From positions 1 through 40,310 of the forward strand of contig CAIMUS010000151.1 in NCBI GenBank assembly GCA_903844665.1: DNA of 40,310 nt, read 5' to 3'. Under the pieces are notes generated by a model, which saw only the letters and a program-made list of their open reading frames with translations, had not been told where the DNA came from and did not search any database. Both the position numbers and the translations under genes were made by a program. The DNA comes from an uncultured Pseudomonadota bacterium. Lineage in GTDB: Bacteria; Pseudomonadota; Gammaproteobacteria; Competibacterales; Competibacteraceae. Positions 28,612 to 36,373 of the stretch are shown piece by piece. Within the stretch, counting starts at the first letter, position 1; each line of letters starts with the position of its first letter.

Positions 28612-28856
28612 CAGATGCCCTCCTCCTCGCGCAGGCGCTCGACGATCTGGTTGCTTACGACTCTGCCCTCGGGAGGAAACGGGTGGAAACCATAGAACGG
28701 CCTCGGCGCGGACGCCGCCTGCTGCTCCGGCGCGGTCTGCGTCAAAGCCCGGCGCGCCAACTCCGAGATCACCGCTCCAGCCGTTCTGCGCTGACGGCGC
28801 GCAATCTCCTTGGCGGCATCCAGGACTTCATCGTCGATATCCAGCGTTGTGCGCAT
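28611..28856 (-). CDS. vapB: VapB-type antitoxin
   Basis: This encodes 81 residues: MRTTLDIDDEVLDAAKEIARRQRRTAGA is a ribbon-helix-helix start, and the C-terminal GFHPFPPEGRVVSN plus an acidic end (REEEG) bind the PIN toxin. It leads the vapBC operon. The next 230 bp (28857-29091) hold only a hairpin repeat. Confidence 0.92.
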   Translation of the reverse strand: MRTTLDIDDEVLDAAKEIARRQRRTAGAVISELARRALTQTAPEQQAASAPRPFYGFHPFPPEGRVVSNQIVERLREEEGI

Positions 28857-28965
28857 ATAATGCCCCTATCAATTGATGAATAAATGCTAGTGCATCAGAT
28901 GCGCCATGGCAAGTCGCACACCGCGCCCGGGGGCGGAAATCGGGCGGGGGCGGAAATCGGGGACG

Positions 28966-29004
28966 GACCACGTTTTCCATTTCCGTTCGCCGGAAACCGT
29001 GGTC
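28966..29004. repeat. hairpin repeat with preceding short tandem
   Basis: GACCACGTTTTCC (28966-28978) pairs with GGAAACCGTGGTC (28992-29004) with one mismatch. Just before it GGGGGCGGAAATCGGG is repeated twice. Possibly a REP-like unit. Confidence 0.6.
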
Positions 29005-29091
29005 TGTCTCCTATTCCCTGGCATGATAAACTTGCAAGACCTGCGTTGCGTCCCAATCGAATTTTTGGTTTGAACCTTTTAGCTGATTAAG

Positions 29092-29521
29092 ATGAACAGA
29101 CGTAAGCGTTCACCCCCCTCCCCCTAACCCCCTCCCACAAGGGGAGGGGGGATACGCTAAGTAGCTGTTTTGCAATAACTCCCTCCCCCCTTGTGGGGGA
29201 GGGTTGGGGAGAGGGGTCTGAACGGTTACGAACAGACAGTTGTCGTTAGAGAGACCATTGGAATCAAAGGCTCCGATTACTCGTGAACTGAGGTTTATTT
29301 CGGAGCAAACCGGAGAAGATGAGCTGACCCTGCTTAGCCGTGCACTGCATCTTGGCCTCAATTTCCTCTATCGCCAAGCCGTTGAACAAGCCTACATTGA
29401 CGGTAACCTGGCGCGCCCAAACGCCGTGGAGACACTGGGCGCCGAACGCGTCGATGAGATCGACTATGCTAAGCAAGCTCTTGCCCAAGATGTTGCTCGC
29501 GGGTTGAGTTCTGTAGGTTGA
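29092..29521 (+). pseudogene. small unknown gene split at its first codons by a MITE
   Basis: Removing the 128-bp element and one target copy joins ATGAACAGACAG to TTGTCGTTAGAG in frame: MNRQLSLERPLESKAPITRELRF onward to the stop at 29521, about 97 residues. Today the 5' end is split; a TTG at 29240 could still start a 93-residue protein. The product is acidic and helical (EDELTLLSRALHLGLNFLYRQA). The closing SVG-stop lies in the arm of the inverted repeat that begins at 29513, so the natural C-terminus may have been altered. I do not recognise a family; size and context suggest a toxin-antitoxin part. Confidence 0.75.
29102..29229 (-). mobile_element. 128-bp MITE with 8-bp target duplication, copy 2 (inverted)
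   Basis: The sequence is the reverse complement of the copy at 17381-17508 with only a few mismatches and the same length. Ends: GTAAGCGTTCACCC and GGTCTGAACGGTTAC. The perfect 8-bp repeat GAACAGAC flanks it (29094-29101 and 29230-29237). The two copies have different target repeats, proving separate insertions. Confidence 0.93.
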
Positions 29522-29603
29522 GGTGAGCGCTAGCGAACCCCAACGGCCTCCGCGCGAAGGGAGGGCGTCATGTTGGGGTTCGCTAGCGCTCACCCCAACC
29601 TAC
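29513..29603. repeat. inverted repeat with 32-bp arms
   Basis: Arm 29513-29544 (starts GTAGGTTGAGGTGAGCGC) and arm 29572-29603 are inverse copies with one mismatch and a 27-nt loop. The core AGCGCTAGCG is itself palindromic. The left arm carries the stop codon of the preceding gene. Confidence 0.88.
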
Positions 29604-29627
29604 GACCTACTTGCCGGGAAATAGGGG

Positions 29628-29756
29628 ATGGTGGTAGAAAGCGCACTTGAATGGGTGGCCGCGCGTAACGTAAACGAAATCATCGGCAAATTCGGCGGCG
29701 CGGTCCAGTTCCGCAACGCCGTCAACCAACTCCAATCGCCGCTGTCTGCGGCGTGA
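29628..29756 (+). CDS. 42-residue reading frame before the WD40-TIR gene
   Basis: An ATG at 29628 opens 42 codons (MVVESALEWVAARNVNEIIG, then KFGGAVQFRNAVNQLQS) and stops 6 bp before the large gene. The composition looks like a helical protein, not noise. It could be a remnant of a longer gene, or a short leader whose translation couples to the next gene. No ribosome site stronger than AGGGG is seen. Confidence 0.35.
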   Translation: MVVESALEWVAARNVNEIIGKFGGAVQFRNAVNQLQSPLSAA

Positions 29757-29762
29757 AACACT

Positions 29763-32700
29763 TTGAACCGTATGGCTACGAAAGAACCGGAAGAGCAATT
29801 GCTGCGGGCGGACGAAGAGCTGCAGGAGAAGCTGCCGCCGGGCGTGAAGCTGCTCCGCACGCTCGAAGGGCACCAAGGCCGGGTGTTTAGCACGGCGTTT
29901 GATCCGCAGGGTGGGACGCTGGCCAGCGGGGGTAGGGACAACACGGTGAAGCTCTGGGAGGTTTGCAGCGGCAAGTTGCTCCGCACGTTCAAAGGGCACG
30001 AGAACTGGGTCGCGAGCGTGGCCTTTGATCCACGGGGCGGAACGCTGGCTAGCGGGAGTCATGACAACACGGTGAAACTCTGGGAGGCGCGAAGCGGCAA
30101 GCTGCTCCGCACGCTTGAAGGGCACCAGGCCGCCGTCCATAGCGTGGCGTTTGATCCGCCGGGCGGGACACTGGCCAGCGGAAGTGAGGACAGCACAGTG
30201 AAGCTCTGGGAGGTTTGCAGCGGCAAGTTGCTCCGCACGCTCGAAGGGCACAGGGACAAAGTCTATAGCGTGGCGTTTCATCCCAAGGGCGAGACGCTGG
30301 CCAGCGGGAGTGCTGACAGCACGGTGAAGCTCTGGGAGCCGCGAAGCGGCAAGCTGCTCCGCACGCTCGAAGGGCACGAGAACTGGGTCTTGAACGTGGC
30401 GTTTGATCCGCAGGGCGGGACGCTGGCCAGCGGGAGTGGGGACAACACGGTGAAGCTCTGGGAGGCGCGCAGCGGCAAGTTGCTCCGCACGCTCGAAGGG
30501 CACATCTCGTGGGTCAATCACGTCGCCTTCTCCCCGGACTGGCGTCTGCTGGCCTCGAATAGCAGCGATCACACGATCCGCCTGTGGAGCTGCGAGACCT
30601 GGGAGACGGTCGTGGTCATCCCTGAGCCCACAAATCCAGACTATTTGATTCCCGCGCTCGCCTTTCATCCGAAGCTGCCGCTGCTGGCCACCGCCGGCTC
30701 GGAGCCAAGCACGCCGGAGCGCGAGCGATCCCAGCTGATCCACCTCTGGGAGTTGGACCTCGACGTGCTGATGGGCCAGCGCGCCGGCGTGGCGGCGGCC
30801 GCGCGGGCGGTCCATCACACGACGGGTAAGATCGTGCTGGTGGGCGATCACAGCGTGGGCAAATCGGCGCTGGGCTATCGCCTGATCCACGGCGCCTTCA
30901 AGGAGCAGGCTTCGACGCACGGGCAGCAGTTCTGGGTGTTTCCCGCCTTGGGCAAACACCGCGCGGACGGGACGGACTGCGAGGCGATCCTCTGGGACTT
31001 CGCGGGCCAGCCCGACTACCGGCTGGTCCACGCGCTGTTCGTGGATAACGCCGACCTAGCGCTGGTGTTGTTCGATGCCTCGGACCTCCGCGACCCGCTG
31101 CACGGTGTGGGTTTCTGGCTCAAGCAACTCCAAACGGGGCAAAGTCGCTGCCCCATTCTCCTCGTGGCCGCTCAGACGGATCGCGGGAGCTGTACGCTGA
31201 CGCCGGAGGAGTTGAACGCGTTCTGCCACAGGCACGGCATCGTGGGGCCGATCACGACCAGCGCCTTGACGGGCGTTGGCGTCGACGAACTGCTCCAGCG
31301 CATGCAGTCCATGATCCCCTGGGATGACAAGCCTGCGACGGTCACGACCACGACCTTCAAACGGATCAAGGACTACGTCCTCGGCCTCAAGGAAGCGGAA
31401 GCGGACGGCCAAACCATTGTCACGCCCGAGGAACTCCGCGGCCGTTTGGAGAGGGCGTTCCTCCTCACCCCGGTCCTCTCCCCCGAGGGGGGCGAGGGAG
31501 AGGAGAAGTGGCGTTTCACCGACGCCGAGATGCTGACCGCCGTGGGCCACCTGGAAAACTACGGCTATGTGAAACGGCTGCGGACCTCGAAGGGCGAGCA
31601 GCGCGTCCTGCTCCAACCGGAACGGCTCAACAATCTGGCGTCGTCGTTCGTGCTGGAGGCGCGGCGGAATCCGAAGGGGCTGGGTGCGCTGGAGGAGAAA
31701 CGGCTGCTGGCCGGCGACTACAACTTTCCGGAACTGGCGGACTTGTCCGAGGACGAGCGTGACGTGCTCCTGGACTCGGCGGCCTTGCTGTTCCTGGAGC
31801 ATAACGTCTGTTTCCGCGAGACCGACCCGCTGCGGATGGAGCCGTATCTGGTCTTCCCGGAACTGATCAATCTGAAGAAGCCGCCAGAGGAGGAGCAGGC
31901 GACCGAGGATGGCGTGGCCTATACGGTGAGCGGTCCGACGGAGAACGTGTTTGCCTCGCTGGTGGTGCTGCTGGGCTATACGCACACCTTCACGCGCACG
32001 AGCCAATGGCAGAACAACGCCCGCTACGAGGTGGGCGACGGCCTGGTGTGCGGCTTTCGGCAGGAGGCCGAACGCGACGGCGAACTGGACTTCGTGCTCT
32101 GCTTCCGTCCCGATATCGGCCCGCCGGTGCGGACACTATTCCAAGGGCTGTTCGAGAGCTTCCTTGCCCGGCGAAATCTCACTGTGATGCGCTACGAGCC
32201 GGTACGTTGCAGCAATGCGTCGTGCGGCCACTTGCTGGACCGATCGGTCGTGCGCCAGCGGATGAAGGAAGGAAAGACCTTTGCCTTCTGCAACGAATGC
32301 GGCGAGAAGCTGATGTTGCCGAAGATGGCGGATCCGATCCAATTGACGCTGGAAGTGCAGGCCGAGGTGGAATCGCAACGCCACGCCGCCGAACAGCGGA
32401 CGCGTTTCGAGCAGGCCGTTTTCCGGGTGCGCGCCTACGTGGACGAGCAGGAGATCCCACCGCCGGAGTGCTTCATCAGCTATGCCTGGGGCGTGCCGAA
32501 GCATGAACGCTGGGTCGAGAAACGGCTGGCGACGGATCTGCAGAAGGCGGGGATCGAGATCGTCTATGATCGGAAAGACAACCAGTTCGGCGACAGTCTT
32601 ACGCGCTTCATCAGCCGGATACCGTACTGTGCCAGCGTGGTGGTAGTCGGCACTCCATTGTACTTTCACAAGTTCGAGAATCGGCTCTCCAGCACAGGCA

Positions 32701-32969
32701 GTGTCGTTGCTGCAGAGGTGGACCTGATCAGCCAGAGGCTGATTGGCGCTCAGGAAGAAAAACGCACCGTCAAGACTCTGCTTTTGGCCGGGGAGAAGAA
32801 GACTTCACTGCCTCCGCTGATGTGGGATGGAATCCATGCCGACTTCCGTGACGAATCCGCGTACTTCACAACTGCCTTCGATCTCATCCTGAGCCTTTAT
32901 CAGTTCCCGCCGAATCGTCCCGCCGTGGCTGACCTGCGCGAGTCGCTGCGCGGGCCGGAGATGAGGTAG
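29763..32969 (+). CDS. WD40 - Ras/Roc-like GTPase - COR-like - zinc ribbon - TIR protein (NLR-like, putative defence or signalling)
   Basis: This encodes 1068 residues. Seven WD40 blades lie at about 30-335, six of them nearly identical (LEGH..WV..VAFDP ... TVKLWE). A Ras/Roc-like GTPase follows: P-loop GDHSVGKS 361-368, G3 DFAGQ at 412, and AAQTDRG as G4. After it come a winged-helix/COR-like stretch (about 585-810), a zinc ribbon (Cys816, Cys821, Cys843, Cys846), a coiled coil and a TIR domain (from ECFISYAW at 902 to about 1045). The layout is sensor, NTP switch, effector. TIR domains in such proteins often break down NAD or signal; the catalytic Glu cannot be fixed by eye. It lies in the island beside restriction and toxin genes, supporting but not proving phage defence. 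An odd 14-codon segment at 567-580 looks like an inserted repeat. Ribosome site weak. Confidence 0.88.
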   Translation: MNRMATKEPEEQLLRADEELQEKLPPGVKLLRTLEGHQGRVFSTAFDPQGGTLASGGRDNTVKLWEVCSGKLLRTFKGHENWVASVAFDPRGGTLASGSHDNTVKLWEARSGKLLRTLEGHQAAVHSVAFDPPGGTLASGSEDSTVKLWEVCSGKLLRTLEGHRDKVYSVAFHPKGETLASGSADSTVKLWEPRSGKLLRTLEGHENWVLNVAFDPQGGTLASGSGDNTVKLWEARSGKLLRTLEGHISWVNHVAFSPDWRLLASNSSDHTIRLWSCETWETVVVIPEPTNPDYLIPALAFHPKLPLLATAGSEPSTPERERSQLIHLWELDLDVLMGQRAGVAAAARAVHHTTGKIVLVGDHSVGKSALGYRLIHGAFKEQASTHGQQFWVFPALGKHRADGTDCEAILWDFAGQPDYRLVHALFVDNADLALVLFDASDLRDPLHGVGFWLKQLQTGQSRCPILLVAAQTDRGSCTLTPEELNAFCHRHGIVGPITTSALTGVGVDELLQRMQSMIPWDDKPATVTTTTFKRIKDYVLGLKEAEADGQTIVTPEELRGRLERAFLLTPVLSPEGGEGEEKWRFTDAEMLTAVGHLENYGYVKRLRTSKGEQRVLLQPERLNNLASSFVLEARRNPKGLGALEEKRLLAGDYNFPELADLSEDERDVLLDSAALLFLEHNVCFRETDPLRMEPYLVFPELINLKKPPEEEQATEDGVAYTVSGPTENVFASLVVLLGYTHTFTRTSQWQNNARYEVGDGLVCGFRQEAERDGELDFVLCFRPDIGPPVRTLFQGLFESFLARRNLTVMRYEPVRCSNASCGHLLDRSVVRQRMKEGKTFAFCNECGEKLMLPKMADPIQLTLEVQAEVESQRHAAEQRTRFEQAVFRVRAYVDEQEIPPPECFISYAWGVPKHERWVEKRLATDLQKAGIEIVYDRKDNQFGDSLTRFISRIPYCASVVVVGTPLYFHKFENRLSSTGSVVAAEVDLISQRLIGAQEEKRTVKTLLLAGEKKTSLPPLMWDGIHADFRDESAYFTTAFDLILSLYQFPPNRPAVADLRESLRGPEMR
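31461..31503 (+). repeat. in-frame repeat insertion within the WD40-TIR gene
   Basis: The segment encodes LLTPVLSPEGGEGEE between the GTPase and the winged-helix part. Its DNA (CCTCTCCCCCGAGGGGGGCGAGG) is C-rich then G-rich, partly palindromic, and its composition matches a dispersed repeat rather than the surrounding codons. It keeps the reading frame. Confidence 0.6.
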
Positions 32970-32979
32970 TAGTTGTAGG

Positions 32980-33000
32980 GTGGGCAGCTTGTCTGCCCAC
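32980..33000. repeat. hairpin between the WD40-TIR gene and moeA
   Basis: GTGGGCAG (32980-32987) and CTGCCCAC (32993-33000) form a perfect 8-bp stem with a 5-nt loop, 10 bp after the stop codon. No T-tract follows on the plus strand, so it is a weak terminator candidate. It abuts the right island boundary. Confidence 0.6.
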
Positions 33001-33004
33001 GCGG

Positions 33005-33029
33005 GTTGTCTACATTAACCCCTCGAACG
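33005..33029. repeat. island boundary direct repeat, right copy (native moeA 3' end)
   Basis: It matches 23945-23969 at 24 of 25 positions. The moeA stop codon (33010-33012) lies in it. The pair bounds 9.0 kb. Confidence 0.85.
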
Positions 33030-34275
33030 GCTGCACATCCACCAATCTGCCGGCTTCCACATTGCCACAGTCTTCCGGCAGGACGATAAAGCAATTGGCC
33101 CGGCTCATGGTGCTTAAGATCCCCGAACCCTGGTCACCGGTAGCATGCACCACGAAGCCGCCGTCCGGCAGCCGTTCCAGAATGCCGCGCTGAAATTCCA
33201 TCCGGCCGGGACGTTTCTTCAAGCGGGTCGCGCAGGGGACTTTTACCGTCACCACGGCCGTCTCCCGCTGCCCCATCATCCGTTTCAAAGCCGATTGCAC
33301 GAATTCGTAGAAAGTCACCATCACCGATACCGGATTGCCCGGCAGCCCGAAGAACACGGCGTTGCCGATTTTGCCGAAAGCCATGGGACGGCCCGGCTTC
33401 ATGGCGATCTTCCAGAAATTGACCTCGCCCAGCGAAGTCAGAATATCCTTGACGAAATCCGCCTCACCCACCGACACGCCGCCGGAAGTGATCACCGCAT
33501 CGGCATTGGCGGCGGCGGTGCGAAAAGCTTCCTGCAAGTCCTCCTGCCGATCCCGCACCACGCCCATATCGATGGTTTCGACGCCCAACCGGGTCAGCAT
33601 CCCGTACAGGGTATAGCGGTTGCTGTCGTAAATCTGGCCTTCGGTGAGTAACTCACCGATAGCGCGCAATTCATCGCCGGTGGAGAAGAAAGCCACCCGC
33701 AGCCGTCGCCAGACCCGTACCTCGGCGAAACCGAGCGACGCCAGCACGCCCAGATCCGCCGGCGTAAGCAAGCGCCCCGCCTCCAGCACGGGCGCGCCCG
33801 TGGCCAGATCCTCGCCGGCCTGACGGATATTCTGTCCCGCCTTGTTGCCCGGCCCGATGCGTACCTTATTCTCCTCCCGCCCGGCGCGCTCCTGCATCAC
33901 CACGCAATCGGCTCCCGGCGGCAATACCGCCCCGGTCATGATGCGCACCGCCGTTCCCGGCTCCACTTTCCCGTCGAACGGCGTCCCCGCCCACGCCGTA
34001 CCGACCACCACGAGTTCGGCGCTCCCTTCCACCTCAGGCAGATCGGCCGTGCGCACGGCATAGCCGTCCATCGCCGAGTTGGTATGGGCAGGCACATCGA
34101 TAGGTGAAGAAAGGGTCTCCGCCAACACCCGGCTCAAGGCGCTGCGCAGGGCCACTTTCTCGAAGCCGGTGATGGGAACGGCGACCTGGTCGATGCGTTG
34201 TAGCGCCTCCGCCACCGACAGGGAATCGGGATCGTAATCGTCGGCGCAGCTCGGTTGGGTGTGGAGTTGGGTCAT
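33010..34275 (-). CDS. moeA: molybdopterin molybdenumtransferase
   Basis: This encodes 421 residues, normal length. It has ALSRVLAETL and NSAMDGYAVR at the N-terminus, then MTGAVLPPGADCVVMQE, TSGGVSVGEADFV, KPGRPMAFG and FGLPGNPVSVMVTF of the molybdopterin-binding domain. MoeA inserts molybdate into adenylylated molybdopterin, making Moco. No other Moco gene lies in the window. The 3' end abuts the island; the original convergent neighbour was probably ispD. A GGTAGAG-like ribosome site lies before the ATG. Confidence 0.97.
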   Translation of the reverse strand: MTQLHTQPSCADDYDPDSLSVAEALQRIDQVAVPITGFEKVALRSALSRVLAETLSSPIDVPAHTNSAMDGYAVRTADLPEVEGSAELVVVGTAWAGTPFDGKVEPGTAVRIMTGAVLPPGADCVVMQERAGREENKVRIGPGNKAGQNIRQAGEDLATGAPVLEAGRLLTPADLGVLASLGFAEVRVWRRLRVAFFSTGDELRAIGELLTEGQIYDSNRYTLYGMLTRLGVETIDMGVVRDRQEDLQEAFRTAAANADAVITSGGVSVGEADFVKDILTSLGEVNFWKIAMKPGRPMAFGKIGNAVFFGLPGNPVSVMVTFYEFVQSALKRMMGQRETAVVTVKVPCATRLKKRPGRMEFQRGILERLPDGGFVVHATGDQGSGILSTMSRANCFIVLPEDCGNVEAGRLVDVQPFEGLM

Positions 34276-34355
34276 GGTTCGATCTCTACCAGGATGATCA
34301 CTGACTGGGAGTGTAGAGGCATTTCGTCCAACTGTCCAAACCCATAAGAAGCCGC

Positions 34356-36239
34356 CTAAAAATGCAGGGCCCGCAGGCGGGTGAACTTCTTCTGCTGATG
34401 CTCCTGCATCCGCGAGAGAATATCGCCCAGGACTTCCACTGCATCAAGTACATAAGGGCCTTTGTTCAGCATCACGCACTCGGCCCGCACGCTGGAGGCC
34501 GCATCGGTGATTTCCGGACGGGAGACCTGCCCTTTTTTGGCCAGCGACTCCAACACCTGGGTCGCCCAGATCACCGGAATATGGCCCGCCTCGCACAGCC
34601 ACAGGATTTCCTCCTGGATTTCCGACATCCGCACGCTGCCCAGCTCGACCGCCAGATCCCCGCGGGCGATCATGATTCCCAGGCTGTGCCGGCCGATCGT
34701 GCCCAGGATAATCTCCGGCAGATGCCGGAAGGCCCGGTTGGTCTCGATCTTGGCGATGATGGTCAAGTTGGCCGCATTGCGCTCCGCCAGCGCGTTCATC
34801 AAATATTCCATGTCATCGACGGTTTCCACGAACGAGAACCCCACCATATCCGCCTCCTGGCAGACGAAATCCAGATCGTCCAGGTCTTTGTCACTGAGCG
34901 GCGGCAGATTCAGGCGGGTCTCGGGCACGTTGATCCCCTTGTCGCTGCGGATCATCACCCCTTTGGGGCCGGCATGGGTGATTTTCAGCAAAGCCCCCTC
35001 CTCCGTGATCGCTTCCACCTGGGTCCCGAGTTTGCCATCGTCGATCCAGACCGGCGCCCCAGGCTGCAAATCATCGATCAGTCCGGTATAGGTGCAACTG
35101 ATGCGGGCCGGCGAGATCAGGCGACCGCTGGCCTCGTCGCGGCAGGCCGGCTGACCGGGCAGGGCGTCCCGTGTCAGCATCAGCAGATCGCTCTTATGCA
35201 GGCGAATCACCAGCGGCTCGCCATCGAACAGCGAGAAGGCAAAAGTCCCCAGCGTCTGATAGGCGCCGCTGGTGGTGCGGCGCTGCCAGTTCACCGGCGT
35301 ATCCGCCGCCAGATAGGTGCTGTCCAGACACTGGGCCAGCCAGTAATGGGTCGAGATCTGCGCCGTGATTTCCAGATAGCGCTTCTTGCCGCGGCTTTCG
35401 GTGAAATATAAACGGTCCCCCAAAACCAGTTGCCGATGTAGTTCTTGCGGCACGGTAAAGTGATAATCCACCAGTTCCGGCAGAGTGACGCCGTGCCCCC
35501 CGGTATCGGTATCCGCCGCGAGCAGGATCTTGGTCGGGGCGATCATATTGCCGTAGACATCCCGCCGCACTTTGACATGGGTGATGGCGGGCGCGGTGGC
35601 GATCGGCCCGGTGCGGACTTTGTGACCGGCCAGGTCGACCAGGATTTTGCAGGCGCGACCGCTCTTGGCCACGGCCCGGCGCACATTGTCCACCATGGCC
35701 TTCCAGGTGGCCCGATCGTCATGGGCGCAGTTGATCCGGGCGCAATCCATCCCCCGCTCCAGCAGCGCCTGTACCAGCGGATAGTTCCAGGCGGCTTCGC
35801 TGGGCAGGGTCACCATGATCCGCACCAGCCGCTGCTCGGGCCGCGGGCCGAACAGCGCCTCAGTGCGTTGCGTCAGCAACTGCGCCGCTTCTCCTTCGGT
35901 TGCCGCGCCCGTCTCCGGCTCGACATCCTGAGCATCCAACCCGACGGCGAGTTGCAACAACCGGATCACCCGATTCAGGTTGGCGAGCACATTGGCCTCA
36001 CCATGACCGAAGGAAGACAGGCCCACGTCCGCCAGTCGATCCTGCAGCGGCCGCAGATCCCGCCGGCGCAAGGCCAGATAGTGCGCCAGGTTGAGCGCAC
36101 TGGGGCTGAACTGACCGTCGGGGTAATAGGGCTGATAGCGCTCCAGTTCCTGGGCGGCGCTGTGGATGACATACTGCCGTAATTGCAACACATCGTCCAA
36201 CAGGGTTTGCAATTCGGCGACCGGGACATCGGCTGGCAT
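34356..36239 (-). CDS. pyk: atypical long pyruvate kinase
   Basis: This encodes 627 residues, against about 470-480 in the common form. An added N-terminal helical domain (1 to about 130; LQTLLDDVLQLRQYVIH, ALRRRDLRPLQDRL, SFGHGEANVL) precedes the catalytic barrel. Core motifs: ARINCAHDD, ILVDLAGHKVRTG (family DLxGPKIRTG with P to H), IIAKIETNRAFRHL, IARGDLAVELG, and IWATQVLESLAKKG. The inserted B domain is long. After the barrel the chain stops at about residue 627 with no room for the usual C-terminal regulatory domain. It should make pyruvate and ATP from phosphoenolpyruvate, but allosteric control by the missing domain is unlikely. CGAGG precedes the ATG. It is divergent from ackA. Confidence 0.9.
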   Translation of the reverse strand: MPADVPVAELQTLLDDVLQLRQYVIHSAAQELERYQPYYPDGQFSPSALNLAHYLALRRRDLRPLQDRLADVGLSSFGHGEANVLANLNRVIRLLQLAVGLDAQDVEPETGAATEGEAAQLLTQRTEALFGPRPEQRLVRIMVTLPSEAAWNYPLVQALLERGMDCARINCAHDDRATWKAMVDNVRRAVAKSGRACKILVDLAGHKVRTGPIATAPAITHVKVRRDVYGNMIAPTKILLAADTDTGGHGVTLPELVDYHFTVPQELHRQLVLGDRLYFTESRGKKRYLEITAQISTHYWLAQCLDSTYLAADTPVNWQRRTTSGAYQTLGTFAFSLFDGEPLVIRLHKSDLLMLTRDALPGQPACRDEASGRLISPARISCTYTGLIDDLQPGAPVWIDDGKLGTQVEAITEEGALLKITHAGPKGVMIRSDKGINVPETRLNLPPLSDKDLDDLDFVCQEADMVGFSFVETVDDMEYLMNALAERNAANLTIIAKIETNRAFRHLPEIILGTIGRHSLGIMIARGDLAVELGSVRMSEIQEEILWLCEAGHIPVIWATQVLESLAKKGQVSRPEITDAASSVRAECVMLNKGPYVLDAVEVLGDILSRMQEHQQKKFTRLRALHF

Positions 36240-36373
36240 AGGGGAACCTCGACAAACAAGATGAAAACAAGGGATGGTGAATGGAGGCTATTAACAAAAC
36301 ATAAATTTGTTTCAAGTATTATATTCTTACTGCTGTGCCATCACCTGCGTCCCCGACTCGAGGAGGACAAGCA

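Noticed and set aside
29607-31031. 474-codon open frame on the minus strand
   Set aside because: It is the mirror of the WD40 repeats; the plus-strand frame has clear WD40, GTPase and TIR motifs, while this one is only low-complexity.
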